NCBI GenBank assembly: GCA_016710595.1
Contig: JADJVM010000008.1
Location: 186,001-250,000 of the forward strand
DNA from: Niastella sp.
GTDB lineage: Bacteria > Bacteroidota > Bacteroidia > Chitinophagales > Chitinophagaceae
Reading direction: 5' to 3'
Length of the DNA: 64,000 bases
Shown here: positions 44,390-53,731 of the stretch, in pieces
How the letters are laid out: each line of letters starts with the position of its first letter
Position numbering within the stretch: position 1 is the stretch's first letter
Program-made: the position numbers and the translations under genes
The notes under the pieces: model-generated
What the model was told of the DNA's origin: nothing
The model's input: only the letters and a program-made list of their open reading frames with translations
Database searches by the model: none

Positions 44390-46327
44390 ATGGCATACGA
44401 AGACGATCATTTTATTGATAGCAGCAGGCAGGTATGGAATTATTCATTCTTCAGTAACGAAGAAATTGAATTATTTCAAAAAGGGCATTTGTTTAACGCA
44501 TACGATAAATTTGGAAGCCATTATTTGCGGGTTTTAGATACCGATGGCTTTTATTTTGCTGTGTGGGCGCCTAACGCTATTCGTGTTTCTGTAATTGGAG
44601 AATTTAATGGATGGAAGAAAAAGTTACATCCATTATTTGTTCGAAGCGATAGTTCGGGTATTTGGGAAGGTTTTATACCACGTTTGCCAGCAGGTGCTTT
44701 ATATAAATATCATATAACAGATCATCATGAAACAGAATACTTCAAAGCAGATCCTTATGCTTTTTACAGTGAATTGAGGCCTGGTACAGCTTCTATTACA
44801 CGGGCCTTGCAAATGGAATGGAATGATGGGGAATGGATGCTTCACCGTAAAAATAAAAACGCATTAGATGCCCCCTGGAGTGTTTATGAAATACATTTAG
44901 GAAGTTGGATGCGGCCTACAAAAGGTGATGAAAATAAATATAACTCCTACCATGAAATAAGGGAACGATTGGTTCCATATGTAAAAGCGATGGGTTTTAC
45001 GCATGTAGAGTTTATGCCGGTAATGGAATTTCCTTATGATGGTAGCTGGGGATACCAGGGTACCGGTTATTTTTCTGCCACCAGCCGCTTTGGTGTTCCC
45101 GAAGATTTTATGTATTTGATTGATGTGCTCCATCAAAATGAAATAGGGGTGATATTAGATTGGGTGCCTTCTCATTTTCCTGCCGATGCGCATGGCCTCT
45201 TTAGGTTTGATGGTGCCGGTACTTATGAATATGAAGATATGCGCAAAGGTTTTCACCCCGATTGGAACAGTTATATTTTTAATTACAGCAGGGGCGAAGT
45301 GCGTTCATTTTTATTAAGTAGCGCCCATTTTTGGATGAATAAATTTCATGCAGATGGATTAAGGGTTGATGCTGTAAACTCAATTATACGGCTGGATTTC
45401 TCAAGAGCAGAAGGAGAATGGGAAAAGAATATACATGGCGGAAATGAAAACATAGAAGCCATTGATTTTTTAAAGCACCTCAACAATGTAATGTACCGTG
45501 AATTCCCCGGTACCCAAACCATTGCCGAAGAAGCCAGCGACTGGCCGGGCATTACGAAATCAACTGATGAAAACGGTTTTGGTTTTGGATTTAAATGGAT
45601 GATGGGTTGGATGCATGATACGTTCCGTTATTTTAAAAAAGTACCGGAAGACCGGGTGAAAGCTCAGGATGACTTCACTTTTAGCATGATGTATTTTTAT
45701 GATGAAAATTTTATGCTCCCGCTGAGCCACGACGAAGTTGTACATGGTAAAAGCCCCATGATTTATAAAATGCCGGGTAATGAATGGGAGCAATTTGCCA
45801 ATTTGCGTTTGTTATACGGTTGGATGTACCTGCACCCCGGCGCTAAATTACTTTTTATGGGCAACGAGTTTGGCCAAACCAATGAATGGAATTATAAATC
45901 TGAACTGCAGTGGGAATTATTGCAATACGATCCACATAATAAATTGCAGGAATTTGTAAGGGCATTAAATCACTTGTATAAAAATGAAAATAGTTTATAT
46001 CATTTTCAATTCGATCGCAAAGGGTTTGAATGGATTTGTTTGAATCAAAAGAAAAAAGGGATCCTTGGCTTTAAACGTAAAGGTAAATTAAGGGCAGATG
46101 ATATTATTGTTTATTTAAATGTTACCAATATCCCTCAGCAGGGAATGAAATTTACCATAAAAGGGAAAACGCATTTACAGGAAATTTTAAATAGCGATGA
46201 TTTAACCTTTTGGGGCAGTGGCAAATACATGAATCCTGCACTTGACATTCAAAATGTTGATAAAAAGAAGCGCAGTTGCGAAATAAAGATCAATCTCCCT
46301 CCGTTAGGCTTAGTGGTACTTAAATGA
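44390..46327 (+). CDS. glgB: 1,4-alpha-glucan branching enzyme
   Basis: A 645-residue GH13 enzyme. I chose the ATG at 44390 because family similarity starts just after it and a -7-like box and palindrome lie upstream; the frame also offers ATG at 44348. An N-terminal CBM48 domain (FYFAVWAPNAIRVSVIGEFN) precedes the catalytic barrel: VEFMPVMEFPYDGSWGYQGT, the nucleophile aspartate in DGLRVDAVNSII, the acid glutamate in IAEEASDWPG and the aspartate in LPLSHDEVVHGK. It makes alpha-1,6 branches in glycogen, completing the set with glgA and glgC. It is separated from them by the GLPGLI and barrel genes on the other strand. Confidence 0.93.
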   Translation: MAYEDDHFIDSSRQVWNYSFFSNEEIELFQKGHLFNAYDKFGSHYLRVLDTDGFYFAVWAPNAIRVSVIGEFNGWKKKLHPLFVRSDSSGIWEGFIPRLPAGALYKYHITDHHETEYFKADPYAFYSELRPGTASITRALQMEWNDGEWMLHRKNKNALDAPWSVYEIHLGSWMRPTKGDENKYNSYHEIRERLVPYVKAMGFTHVEFMPVMEFPYDGSWGYQGTGYFSATSRFGVPEDFMYLIDVLHQNEIGVILDWVPSHFPADAHGLFRFDGAGTYEYEDMRKGFHPDWNSYIFNYSRGEVRSFLLSSAHFWMNKFHADGLRVDAVNSIIRLDFSRAEGEWEKNIHGGNENIEAIDFLKHLNNVMYREFPGTQTIAEEASDWPGITKSTDENGFGFGFKWMMGWMHDTFRYFKKVPEDRVKAQDDFTFSMMYFYDENFMLPLSHDEVVHGKSPMIYKMPGNEWEQFANLRLLYGWMYLHPGAKLLFMGNEFGQTNEWNYKSELQWELLQYDPHNKLQEFVRALNHLYKNENSLYHFQFDRKGFEWICLNQKKKGILGFKRKGKLRADDIIVYLNVTNIPQQGMKFTIKGKTHLQEILNSDDLTFWGSGKYMNPALDIQNVDKKKRSCEIKINLPPLGLVVLK

Positions 46328-46354
46328 TGGAATAAAAATTGTATTACTAATTTC

Positions 46355-47371
46355 ATGAAAAACCTCCTCGCTACCACAACGATGCTTGCCCTGGTGTGCC
46401 ATGCATTTGCTTTTACTGACAGTGCTGAAATTTATTTTAAAAAAGGGATGGAAGAAAAAAATGCACATAGGTTTTTATTAGCAAACCAGGCATTCGAAAA
46501 AGCAATTTCCTTTAATGCATCTTATACCGAAGCATATGTTCAAAATGCATATACAGCGCTTGAAATGAGGCAACCCAGTGCTGCCATTCAAAATTTTGAA
46601 AAAGTGCTGGCCTTGCAACCACAAAATAAAGAAGCTATAAAAGAACTTACCACACTCTATTACAATTACCGCCGTTACGATAAAGCAATTGCCCTGGCCA
46701 ATCAATGTACCGGTTGTGAAAATGCTCAGCGTGTTTTGGGTATGTGCTATTATCAACAGGAAGATTATGCAAAAGCAATAAAATATTTGGAAGATTATTT
46801 ACAAAATCATCTCCAGGATGCAGAAGTATTGTATAGTATTGGACGGAGTTATATTGATATGGAACAATATAAAAAGGCTGTTTCATATTACGAAAAAGCG
46901 GTACAGGCGGATCCTTCCAAAGCAGGCTGGCTTAATGAACTTGGTTTATTGTATTATAATACCAATAATTATAAAAATGCAACCATTGCTTTTAATAAAG
47001 CATTAGAAGCAGGATATAACCCCAGCAACGATTTTAAAGAGAACCTTGCATTTTCTTATATCTATGCCGGCGAATTTGAAAAGGGTGAAATTTTAGTAAA
47101 AGAAGTATTTTCTAAAAAGCCCGGCAATACAACGCTATTAAGAGATGCCGCACAGGCTTTTTATAATGTAAAACAATACGACCGTTGTTTGTTATTTTGC
47201 CAACGGCTTATGGAAGTGAATGATAAAGATGCAAAGGCACTTTACCAGGCAGGTATGTGTTTCCAAAAGAAAGGACAAAATGAAAAAGGTGAAAAAATGT
47301 GTGATAAAGCCATTGAAATGGATCCTTCTTTGAGCAACCTGCGCCAAAAACAGGAAATGCCAGGCTTTTAA
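46355..47371 (+). CDS. Exported TPR-repeat protein
   Basis: A 338-residue protein with a signal peptide ending near residue 19 (ALVCHAFAF). The mature part is a tetratricopeptide array of about seven repeats, for example DVLYSIGRSYIDMEQYKKAV-like units, WLNELGLLYYNTNNYKNATI and ALYQAGMCFQKKGQNEKGEK. TPR arrays mediate protein contacts; this one is periplasmic or outer-membrane associated. No further domain identifies a function. It begins 27 bases after glgB and may be in the same transcript, but no glycogen role is supported. Confidence 0.82.
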   Translation: MKNLLATTTMLALVCHAFAFTDSAEIYFKKGMEEKNAHRFLLANQAFEKAISFNASYTEAYVQNAYTALEMRQPSAAIQNFEKVLALQPQNKEAIKELTTLYYNYRRYDKAIALANQCTGCENAQRVLGMCYYQQEDYAKAIKYLEDYLQNHLQDAEVLYSIGRSYIDMEQYKKAVSYYEKAVQADPSKAGWLNELGLLYYNTNNYKNATIAFNKALEAGYNPSNDFKENLAFSYIYAGEFEKGEILVKEVFSKKPGNTTLLRDAAQAFYNVKQYDRCLLFCQRLMEVNDKDAKALYQAGMCFQKKGQNEKGEKMCDKAIEMDPSLSNLRQKQEMPGF

Positions 47372-47392
47372 AATAAAATAATTTCATACAAA

Positions 47393-47824
47393 TTAAGGAA
47401 CTTGCTTATCTATTATTTCTGTAGGTGGCGATGATTTTAAAGTTGCTGGTTTCTTTTTATTATCTAAAAGCATTTTAATACCAATCACAACAATTAGTAC
47501 AGCAAATAATTTGCGTACCGTTTCCTGCGGCAAACTCAGCGTAATCTTACTTCCAATATAACCTCCAATGACAAACCCCAGCGCAACAAAAAGCACAGAC
47601 GGTAAGTCAATATGGCCTTGTTTATAAAATTGCCATACAGCCAAAATGCCTACTGGCAATAATAATATTCCCAGTGAAGTACCCTGTGCCCTGAATTGCG
47701 AAAATCCAACAAAATAAACAAGTGCAGGTACAATGATGATACCGCCCCCTACGCCCACAAGGCCACTTAAGGCACCGGCAGCTACTCCCACTATTATTAG
47801 GATGAGTATTGTTTGAATATCCAT
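47393..47824 (-). CDS. Short TauE/SafE-family membrane protein
   Basis: A 143-residue membrane protein from the ATG at 47824; the longer frame back to 47887 overlaps ppa and adds a polar tail. The TauE/SafE motif GALSGLVGVGGGIIIVPALV is at residues about 17-36, then QFRAQGTSLGILLLPVGILA and three more helices. Usual family members are about 250 residues with two such halves, so this is a single-half form that would need to dimerise. The family exports sulfite or other organosulfur anions; the substrate is not known here. It is downstream of ppa by 19 bases. Confidence 0.82.
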   Translation of the reverse strand: MDIQTILILIIVGVAAGALSGLVGVGGGIIIVPALVYFVGFSQFRAQGTSLGILLLPVGILAVWQFYKQGHIDLPSVLFVALGFVIGGYIGSKITLSLPQETVRKLFAVLIVVIGIKMLLDNKKKPATLKSSPPTEIIDKQVP

Positions 47825-47843
47825 TTTTTTATTATTTAATGGT

Positions 47844-48392
47844 TCACTGTTTTTCACTGAAGTTGAGTTTATAGCGTTCAATCGCATCAGTTATGATGCG
47901 ATATGCTATTTCCTTACTCTGAAAATCATCAATGAGTACTTTTTTATTTTCAAGTACTTTATATTGTTCAAAATAATTTTTAAGTACCGCAAAAAAATGA
48001 GCAGGTATTGCATCAATATCTTTGATGTGGTTCACAGAAGGATCTTTAGTGGCAACAGCAATAATTTTATCATCTTTTTCGCCGCTATCAATCATTTGCA
48101 TATTGCCAATTACAGTGGCTGTTACCAGGCATAATGGTTGTATGGGTTCACTGCACATTACCAATATATCCAACGGGTCTTTATCTTCTCCTAAAGTTTG
48201 TGGAATAAATCCATAGTTGATCGGGTAATGGAAAGATGAATAAATTACACGGTCTAACCGAAGCAGGCCGGTTGGTTTATCTATTTCATATTTACAATTA
48301 CTACCCTGCGGAATTTCTATCAGTGCATTTACAACCTGCGGTTGATCATCGCCATAATGTGCCCCATGCCAGGGATGTAATGTGTATTTCAT
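47844..48392 (-). CDS. ppa: Inorganic pyrophosphatase (family I)
   Basis: A 182-residue soluble enzyme hydrolysing pyrophosphate released by biosynthesis, including the GlgC reaction. The family motifs are VVNALIEIPQGSNCKYEIDK, LDRVIYSSFHYPINYGFIPQ, and the metal-binding signature GEDKDPLDILVM with its aspartates. Length matches bacterial family I enzymes and all visible active-site residues are intact. It lies 9 bases after crcB and 19 bases before the TauE-like gene, so it is probably inside a small minus-strand cluster. Confidence 0.94.
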   Translation of the reverse strand: MKYTLHPWHGAHYGDDQPQVVNALIEIPQGSNCKYEIDKPTGLLRLDRVIYSSFHYPINYGFIPQTLGEDKDPLDILVMCSEPIQPLCLVTATVIGNMQMIDSGEKDDKIIAVATKDPSVNHIKDIDAIPAHFFAVLKNYFEQYKVLENKKVLIDDFQSKEIAYRIITDAIERYKLNFSEKQ

Positions 48393-48401
48393 AAGAATAA
48401 T

Positions 48402-48767
48402 TTATGTTTGAACCAATCTATAACCCAACCAGCAGGCAAGCAAACCCCCAACGATGCTGATAATAATATAAAATATGGCCAGCCCAAATTTTCCGGCATT
48501 CAATAATTCCATATTTTCTAAACTAAATGATGAGAATGTAGTGAACCCTCCACAAATGCCGGTGGCCAGGAATAACCGGTAGGAGAGGGGCCAGTTCCCA
48601 TTCTTCAGGAAAAGGGCAACTATTAAACCAATAATAAAACTGCCCAGGATATTTACAAATAAAGTTGCCCAGGGATATGCAAATCCTTTAAAGTATAAAA
48701 TTGACAGGTAGCGTAATACACTTCCTAAAGCGCCACCCAGCCCTATCAATATTATATTTTTTATCAT
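48402..48767 (-). CDS. crcB: CrcB/Fluc fluoride exporter
   Basis: A 121-residue protein with four hydrophobic helices. The Fluc signatures are IGLGGALGSVLRYLSILYFK at the N-terminus, YPWATLFVNILGSFIIGLIV, and GICGGFTTFSSFSLENMELL. Fluc proteins are dimeric fluoride channels that protect enzymes such as pyrophosphatase, whose gene follows by 9 bases. The start overlaps the stop of the upstream lipoprotein gene by one base. There is no room for a fluoride riboswitch directly before it. Confidence 0.92.
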   Translation of the reverse strand: MIKNIILIGLGGALGSVLRYLSILYFKGFAYPWATLFVNILGSFIIGLIVALFLKNGNWPLSYRLFLATGICGGFTTFSSFSLENMELLNAGKFGLAIFYIIISIVGGLLACWLGYRLVQT

Positions 48768-49189
48768 TAATTAAGGGGTAAGTTTCCGGATGAGATATAA
48801 GAGAAATCAACCCACCAATCACCACCCGTTTTCACCACTTTTATTTCCATTGGCCGGTTTATAAATGAATTACTATAATTTATGATGGTAGTAGAATCAT
48901 TTTCATCAGAATATTTATTGATCATATAATCGGCGCTCTTAAAATTTTTCTTTTCTACATCAGAAATACGGTTGTAATACAATTTATACCTGTCAAATAA
49001 TTGTACACTTTCAGAATCTTTAAGCAAAAGGTTTTCTGCCGTTTTAAAATCACCATCCAGGCTGGCCCTTATAAATACCCGGCCTGTATCTAAAGCAGTA
49101 TGTGGCCGTTCTACTTTTGGTTTACATGCGATTAAACCTATTAAACACACAAAAAATATTGAAGCATACTTCAATAAAGTCCTATTCAT
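48767..49189 (-). CDS. Small lipoprotein of unknown function
   Basis: A 140-residue lipoprotein with lipobox CLIGLIACKP near residues 14-23. The mature part (VFIRASLDGDFKTAENLLLK, then a closing VVKTGGDWWVDFSYI) resembles DUF4878-type NTF2-like lipoproteins, which usually carry such a central accumulating helix and a final strand with W. It lies 4 bases after the next lipoprotein gene and overlaps crcB by one base. Its function is unknown, and the two adjacent lipoproteins may be distant paralogues. Confidence 0.72.
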   Translation of the reverse strand: MNRTLLKYASIFFVCLIGLIACKPKVERPHTALDTGRVFIRASLDGDFKTAENLLLKDSESVQLFDRYKLYYNRISDVEKKNFKSADYMINKYSDENDSTTIINYSNSFINRPMEIKVVKTGGDWWVDFSYISSGNLPLN

Positions 49190-49193
49190 TGTT

Positions 49194-49736
49194 TTATAAT
49201 TTTATTTGAATATTTTTCCCCAGGCTATCTAATTTTTTTATTCCATTATTTAATTTTTCAGCGGTAGAATCTGCTAAATCACCAATTTTATTCAGCAGGC
49301 TATCTTTTGTTATCATAGCTGAATCTATCTTTTCTTTTATTTTACTGTTAATCATTTCAGCAATATCTGCTTTTTGCAAAGATACTTTCCAGCCGCCTAT
49401 TTCTTTCTTTAAGATAAAGGGTATCGCTTCCCCGTTTTTCAACTCAATTGCTTTTACGGTGGCAGAATCACCTGTAATGATTGTAGATTCAGTATCCACC
49501 ACTACGCTATCTAAGGAAATGTTATTCTGCTCCTTATTGTTTTGTAATGTCCATTCCATCGTTATAAAAGTGGGGATACTTTCTGCAGTAACCAAACTGC
49601 GGGCTTTTGAAAAATCATTGTGTTTCACGGCATCAAGAAATTGATTCAAAACTTCAGCAGGCGTAGCGCTCTTCTGTTCGCAACCTGTAAAAAGTACAAA
49701 ACCAAATAATCCTAATAGCAATAGTAATTTTTTCAT
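49194..49736 (-). CDS. Lipoprotein with DUF4878-like domain
   Basis: A 180-residue lipoprotein from the ATG at 49736; an earlier in-frame ATG at 49760 overlaps the -7 promoter box and is rejected. The signal ends with lipobox LFTGCEQ. The mature part has PAEVLNQFLDAVKHNDFSKA, a DUF4878-like NTF2 fold, and a C-terminal region of charged helices (LADSTAEKLNNGIKKLDSLG). It is the first gene of a tight minus-strand unit with the second lipoprotein, crcB, ppa and the TauE-like gene. Confidence 0.78.
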   Translation of the reverse strand: MKKLLLLLGLFGFVLFTGCEQKSATPAEVLNQFLDAVKHNDFSKARSLVTAESIPTFITMEWTLQNNKEQNNISLDSVVVDTESTIITGDSATVKAIELKNGEAIPFILKKEIGGWKVSLQKADIAEMINSKIKEKIDSAMITKDSLLNKIGDLADSTAEKLNNGIKKLDSLGKNIQIKL

Positions 49737-49757
49737 AATGATCTTCCTCAAGTATTT

Positions 49758-49765
49758 CAAAGTTA
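49758..49765 (-). promoter_or_regulatory. -7 promoter element of the lipoprotein-crcB-ppa unit
   Basis: Minus-strand TAACTTTG matches TAnnTTTG exactly. It places the transcript start near 49751, about 15 bases before the chosen ATG at 49736. Confidence 0.45.
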
Positions 49766-49880
49766 ACCAATCCTGTGTGTAAATTTATGGGTAAACCACT
49801 TTCAATTATTAATCCATTCTTATTTTTTTTACATGCAGGATGTTAAAGCTTGCAGTACTTGTTGTTCATGAACAATAAAA

Positions 49881-49907
49881 ACAAAAAAAGGCGGTACTAA
49901 TACCGCC
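49881..49907 (-). terminator. Terminator of phoH
   Basis: Arms 49890-49896 (GGCGGTA) and 49901-49907 form a perfect 7-base-pair stem with loop CTAA. On the minus strand a run of seven T bases follows. A separate perfect 14-base palindrome lies at 49862-49875. Confidence 0.85.
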
Positions 49908-49934
49908 AATAACATGGTTTTCCCCTGGAATTAA

Positions 49935-50915
49935 TTATTTCTTTTCAGATTCCCTGGTATGTGCCTCATCAAACTTATTATAAGCTTTAATGATTGATTT
50001 TACCAGTTTATGCCTTACTACATCTTCTTCATCTAATTCTATGTGTGCTATGCCATCAATATTGCGGAGAATCTTAGTAGCTTTAAAAAGGCCACTGTGC
50101 TGGTTTTTAGGCAGATCAATCTGTGTGGGATCACCGGTAATAATTGCTTTTGCATTGGGGCCAATTCGGGTGAGGAACATTTTAATTTGTAAGTCGTTTG
50201 TATTTTGTGCCTCATCTAAAATAATAAAAGCATTATCAAGTGTTCGTCCACGCATATAAGCCAGTGGTGCAATTTCAATGGTACGGGTACTCATATAATA
50301 CCCCAGTTTATCTGCCGGGATCATATCATCTAATGCATCGTACAATGGGCGTAAATAAGGATCAATTTTTTCCTTCAGGTCGCCCGGTAAAAATCCCAAA
50401 CTTTCACCTGCTTCTACAGCAGGCCGGGTTAAAATAATTTTTTTAACCAATTTACTCTTTAATGCCCGTACTGCAAGCGCAACAGCAGTATAGGTTTTGC
50501 CGGTACCTGCGGGGCCAATAGCAAAAACAATATCATTCTTATCGCAAGCCTGCACCAGCAATTTTTGATTGGCGGTACGGGCCCTTACTGTTTTTCCATT
50601 AGAACCATAAACAAGTACATCATTTGGATTGCGGTCCATAAAGTTGTCGATCGCTTTTTCATCGTCGCCACCTAAAATTTGTTCAAAATAATTTTCACTC
50701 ATGTGACCGTTTCTTTGTAAATATTGAACAAGAAGATCAATTTTTTCCCTGGCTCCTTCTATTTGTTCCGGGGCTCCGCTCAATTTTAACTGCGTGCCAC
50801 GGCTTAAAATTTTTAATAAAGGGAATTTCTTTTTTAAGATATCAAGTTTGCCGTTGTTCACTCCGAAAAACTCAATAGGATTAACTGTTTCAAGGTTAAT
50901 GATTGTTTCTGTCAA
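49935..50915 (-). CDS. phoH: PhoH-family ATPase
   Basis: A 326-residue cytosolic P-loop protein. An N-terminal KH-like segment (LLKILSRGTQLKLSGAPEQI) precedes the ATPase domain: Walker A IGPAGTGKTYTAVALAVRAL near residues 131-150, a segment RPAVEAGESLGFLPGDLKEK, Walker B AFIILDEAQNT, and ITGDPTQIDLPKNQHSGL. PhoH proteins are predicted RNA-associated helicase-like ATPases, here of unproven role. The start is TTG at 50915; no ATG is available before the conserved region, and a stop lies 15 bases upstream. It is monocistronic with a good terminator. Confidence 0.9.
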   Translation of the reverse strand: MTETIINLETVNPIEFFGVNNGKLDILKKKFPLLKILSRGTQLKLSGAPEQIEGAREKIDLLVQYLQRNGHMSENYFEQILGGDDEKAIDNFMDRNPNDVLVYGSNGKTVRARTANQKLLVQACDKNDIVFAIGPAGTGKTYTAVALAVRALKSKLVKKIILTRPAVEAGESLGFLPGDLKEKIDPYLRPLYDALDDMIPADKLGYYMSTRTIEIAPLAYMRGRTLDNAFIILDEAQNTNDLQIKMFLTRIGPNAKAIITGDPTQIDLPKNQHSGLFKATKILRNIDGIAHIELDEEDVVRHKLVKSIIKAYNKFDEAHTRESEKK

Positions 50916-51114
50916 TGTGTTCAGATTTTAGACTTTGTTCAGTTAGCTGAAAAAAGTTTTTTGGGTTAATGTAATTTTTGATACTATTAAAACGACTTAC
51001 TATCCAAATTTATATGATGAATACAAAGTATTACGAATTTACTTATTCACATCATTAAGATTATGGTGGAAAAGTTAAAAATAATTTTGAATCCTTTAAA
51101 AATAACAAACAGTT

Positions 51115-53616
51115 TTAAAAGCGGGCAAGCAGTTTCAGATTTACTAAGCGGGGTGTAAGCCTGTTGGGAATAGCATATACTGAATTAGAAAAATCTTTTA
51201 TAAGTTGATAACTAATGGTATTTGCCCGGTCTATTAAATTAAACACTTCCAGGCTTGCCCAAATATTTTTAAATCCACGAAATGGGCTGTGGCTGCGCCT
51301 TTGCGACGCCTCGCTAAGCAGTTGGGCGCTAAAGCCAATATCTACCCGCATGTAAGGTTCTACAATCAATCCATTGCGGTAACGAACACTGCCGGGAATA
51401 TTGTAACTCATATTACTGCCATAAAGCATATTCAAATGCACTTTAAAATTTTTATTGGTAGGCAAATAATCTTCCATGTATAATCCTACAGTAAAGAGCC
51501 TGTCGCTCGGACGGCGTAACCAACCTACTTGCTGTTGCGTACTATCGGCCACAACTTTATCGGGAGTATTCGCATCAATGATTTCGCCTGCAGCATTTTT
51601 ATATAAATAGTAAAAATCATTGTCTAAATTTTCACGGCTCCGCATAATGCCGATGCTAAGCCAGCTTTCTGCTCCCTCTACCAATTCACCAAATAACCTA
51701 AAGTCAACTCCTGCGGTATAGGCCTTTGCGTTGTTGTTACCGAGGTAACGAATTTTTACATTTTCAATATCGTAAGGAACCACATCGGTCATTTGTTTAT
51801 AATAAGCTTCCGTCGTTAATCGGAAAGGCCTGTTGCCCGGTCCTTTAAAATTGTAATCAATACCGCTTACAAATTGAAAGCTACGCTGTGCTTTTATGCC
51901 CGTATTGATGCTACCATCAAAACTTCGCAGTTCCCTGTAAAAAGGGGGTTGCACATAAATACCGGCTGCGGCCTTAAAAACCATATCATGTTTCCAGTGA
52001 GGTTTTATGCTGGCTTGCATACGTGGACTAATATTGGTTTCTTTATTTACGCCATTATAATTTAACCGAAGGCCGGCTTGTAAAATGATATCCGATTTTC
52101 CTGAAGTAAAATGAATATTATCCTGCAAGTATCCACTGTACTTATTGAAAGTGAGGTTTGCTTTATTGTCAAATGCATTTATTAAACTGGGCGCTTGTGG
52201 GTTGTAGGGTAGGGAGTAACCGGCTGAATCCTGGTATTGCCATTGCTTTAGCACATCATCTATTTTTACAAACTCTGTGTTGATACCCCATTGAAAAAAA
52301 TGATTTTTAAAATCATAGGTTCCTTTATGTTGTAAGCTTAAGATATCAATTTGTAATTCATTGCGGGCATAATCCTGGTACACACCTGCACCTAACGGAT
52401 TTACAATTTCGCCAAAACTACTGCTCTCCCTGTCAAAATCCCTTTCACCAAATAAGTAAGCGCCGGCAATATCATAGTTCTCATTTTCTTTATCGGTAAA
52501 CCTACTTACCATCCATTTTAAATTGAGCGCCATATTAGGCCGGTGAACCAAGGTGAATCCCGTTAATGAGCTGGCGTATTTATCTTTTTCCTGGCCTTCA
52601 AAATACACGTCCAATCCCAGGTTCATCGAAAAAAAAGGAGAGAAAACAGAAGCTGTTTTTTTTACTGATTCTGGGTAAAAATTAAATTTAGAAATGGAAT
52701 AAATACCCAATAATTCTGCCTGTAATCTATCAGAAATCTTATACGTTAAAAAGGCCTGTGCATCGCTGGCAGATGGTATATATGCTCCTTTTGTAGGTTG
52801 ATTGCTTAATACATTGCTATTACTTTTATTTCGCACACCGGCCAGGTAAGTAAGTTTTTTATTTTTTGAATTACCTTCAATATGAGCGCCTTGCTCCAGG
52901 ATACTTATATATACACTTCCCCCGGTACGTTGTGGTTTTTTATATTGAATATCTAATACACTGCTCATTTTATCGCCATACTTTGCCTGGAAACCGCCTA
53001 CGTAAAATTGTACATTCCTTGTAAGTTCAGGATTTATGAGGCTAAGCCCTTCTTGCTGCCCGTTACTCACTAAGTAGGGGCGATAAATTTCAAAATCATT
53101 GATGTACACAAGGTTTTCATCATAATTACCACCCCGCACACTATATTGCGATGTAAGTTCATTGTTACTGCCTACCAGTGTTTTTATGAGTGATTCTACG
53201 CCACCGGTTGTACTGGGTAAGGTGAATGCATTTTTGGGATTTATTTTAATGAGGCCTGTTTCTTCTCTTACTTTATCATTTTGTAATACTACCGCATCCA
53301 ATGTTTTCCCTTCGGGGCGAAGGATCACTGTAATTATTTCTTTTTCTCCGGGGCTTAAATAAAAGTTTTTTTGTATGGTTTGTAAATTGTTATGCGAAAA
53401 GACCAGGGCCAATGTTTTTTCAGCAGGAACACTAATTGAAAAATAACCGCTATCATTCGTAAGGATCCCGGTATGTTTACCCAAAACAGTAACAGAAGCC
53501 TGCTTTACCGAATTGTCATTTTCATCTATCACCCTGCCAGAGATAGTTGCGCTTTGGTTTTGTGCTAATAAGAATAGCGGAAAAGAAAATAAAACAAATG
53601 CAATAAGCAGTCTCAT
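51115..53616 (-). CDS. TonB-dependent receptor
   Basis: An 833-residue outer-membrane receptor. After a signal peptide (LFLLAQ) it has a carboxypeptidase-regulatory-like domain (ATISGRVIDENDNSVKQASV), a plug domain with LPSTTGGVESLIKTLVGSNN, SQYSVRGGNYDENLVYINDF and GLSLINPELTRNVQFYVGGF, then a 22-strand-type barrel. It imports an unknown ligand using TonB energy. No SusD gene follows, so it is not a standard polysaccharide-utilisation pair. A minus-strand TAATTTTG at 53701-53694 could be its -7 element. It is downstream of fabI by 115 bases. Confidence 0.88.
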   Translation of the reverse strand: MRLLIAFVLFSFPLFLLAQNQSATISGRVIDENDNSVKQASVTVLGKHTGILTNDSGYFSISVPAEKTLALVFSHNNLQTIQKNFYLSPGEKEIITVILRPEGKTLDAVVLQNDKVREETGLIKINPKNAFTLPSTTGGVESLIKTLVGSNNELTSQYSVRGGNYDENLVYINDFEIYRPYLVSNGQQEGLSLINPELTRNVQFYVGGFQAKYGDKMSSVLDIQYKKPQRTGGSVYISILEQGAHIEGNSKNKKLTYLAGVRNKSNSNVLSNQPTKGAYIPSASDAQAFLTYKISDRLQAELLGIYSISKFNFYPESVKKTASVFSPFFSMNLGLDVYFEGQEKDKYASSLTGFTLVHRPNMALNLKWMVSRFTDKENENYDIAGAYLFGERDFDRESSSFGEIVNPLGAGVYQDYARNELQIDILSLQHKGTYDFKNHFFQWGINTEFVKIDDVLKQWQYQDSAGYSLPYNPQAPSLINAFDNKANLTFNKYSGYLQDNIHFTSGKSDIILQAGLRLNYNGVNKETNISPRMQASIKPHWKHDMVFKAAAGIYVQPPFYRELRSFDGSINTGIKAQRSFQFVSGIDYNFKGPGNRPFRLTTEAYYKQMTDVVPYDIENVKIRYLGNNNAKAYTAGVDFRLFGELVEGAESWLSIGIMRSRENLDNDFYYLYKNAAGEIIDANTPDKVVADSTQQQVGWLRRPSDRLFTVGLYMEDYLPTNKNFKVHLNMLYGSNMSYNIPGSVRYRNGLIVEPYMRVDIGFSAQLLSEASQRRSHSPFRGFKNIWASLEVFNLIDRANTISYQLIKDFSNSVYAIPNRLTPRLVNLKLLARF

Positions 53617-53731
53617 TTTATGAAGATAAATATTTTTATCATGGTATCAACCAAAGTATAAATTAATGAGAGATTGCGAATAAATACAAAGGCCAAAATT
53701 AATTGCCCGGATATTTTTTAAATAGTTCAAA

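Noticed and set aside
48393..48401. Possible fluoride riboswitch for crcB
   Set aside because: crcB overlaps the upstream lipoprotein gene by one base, leaving no untranslated leader for a riboswitch.
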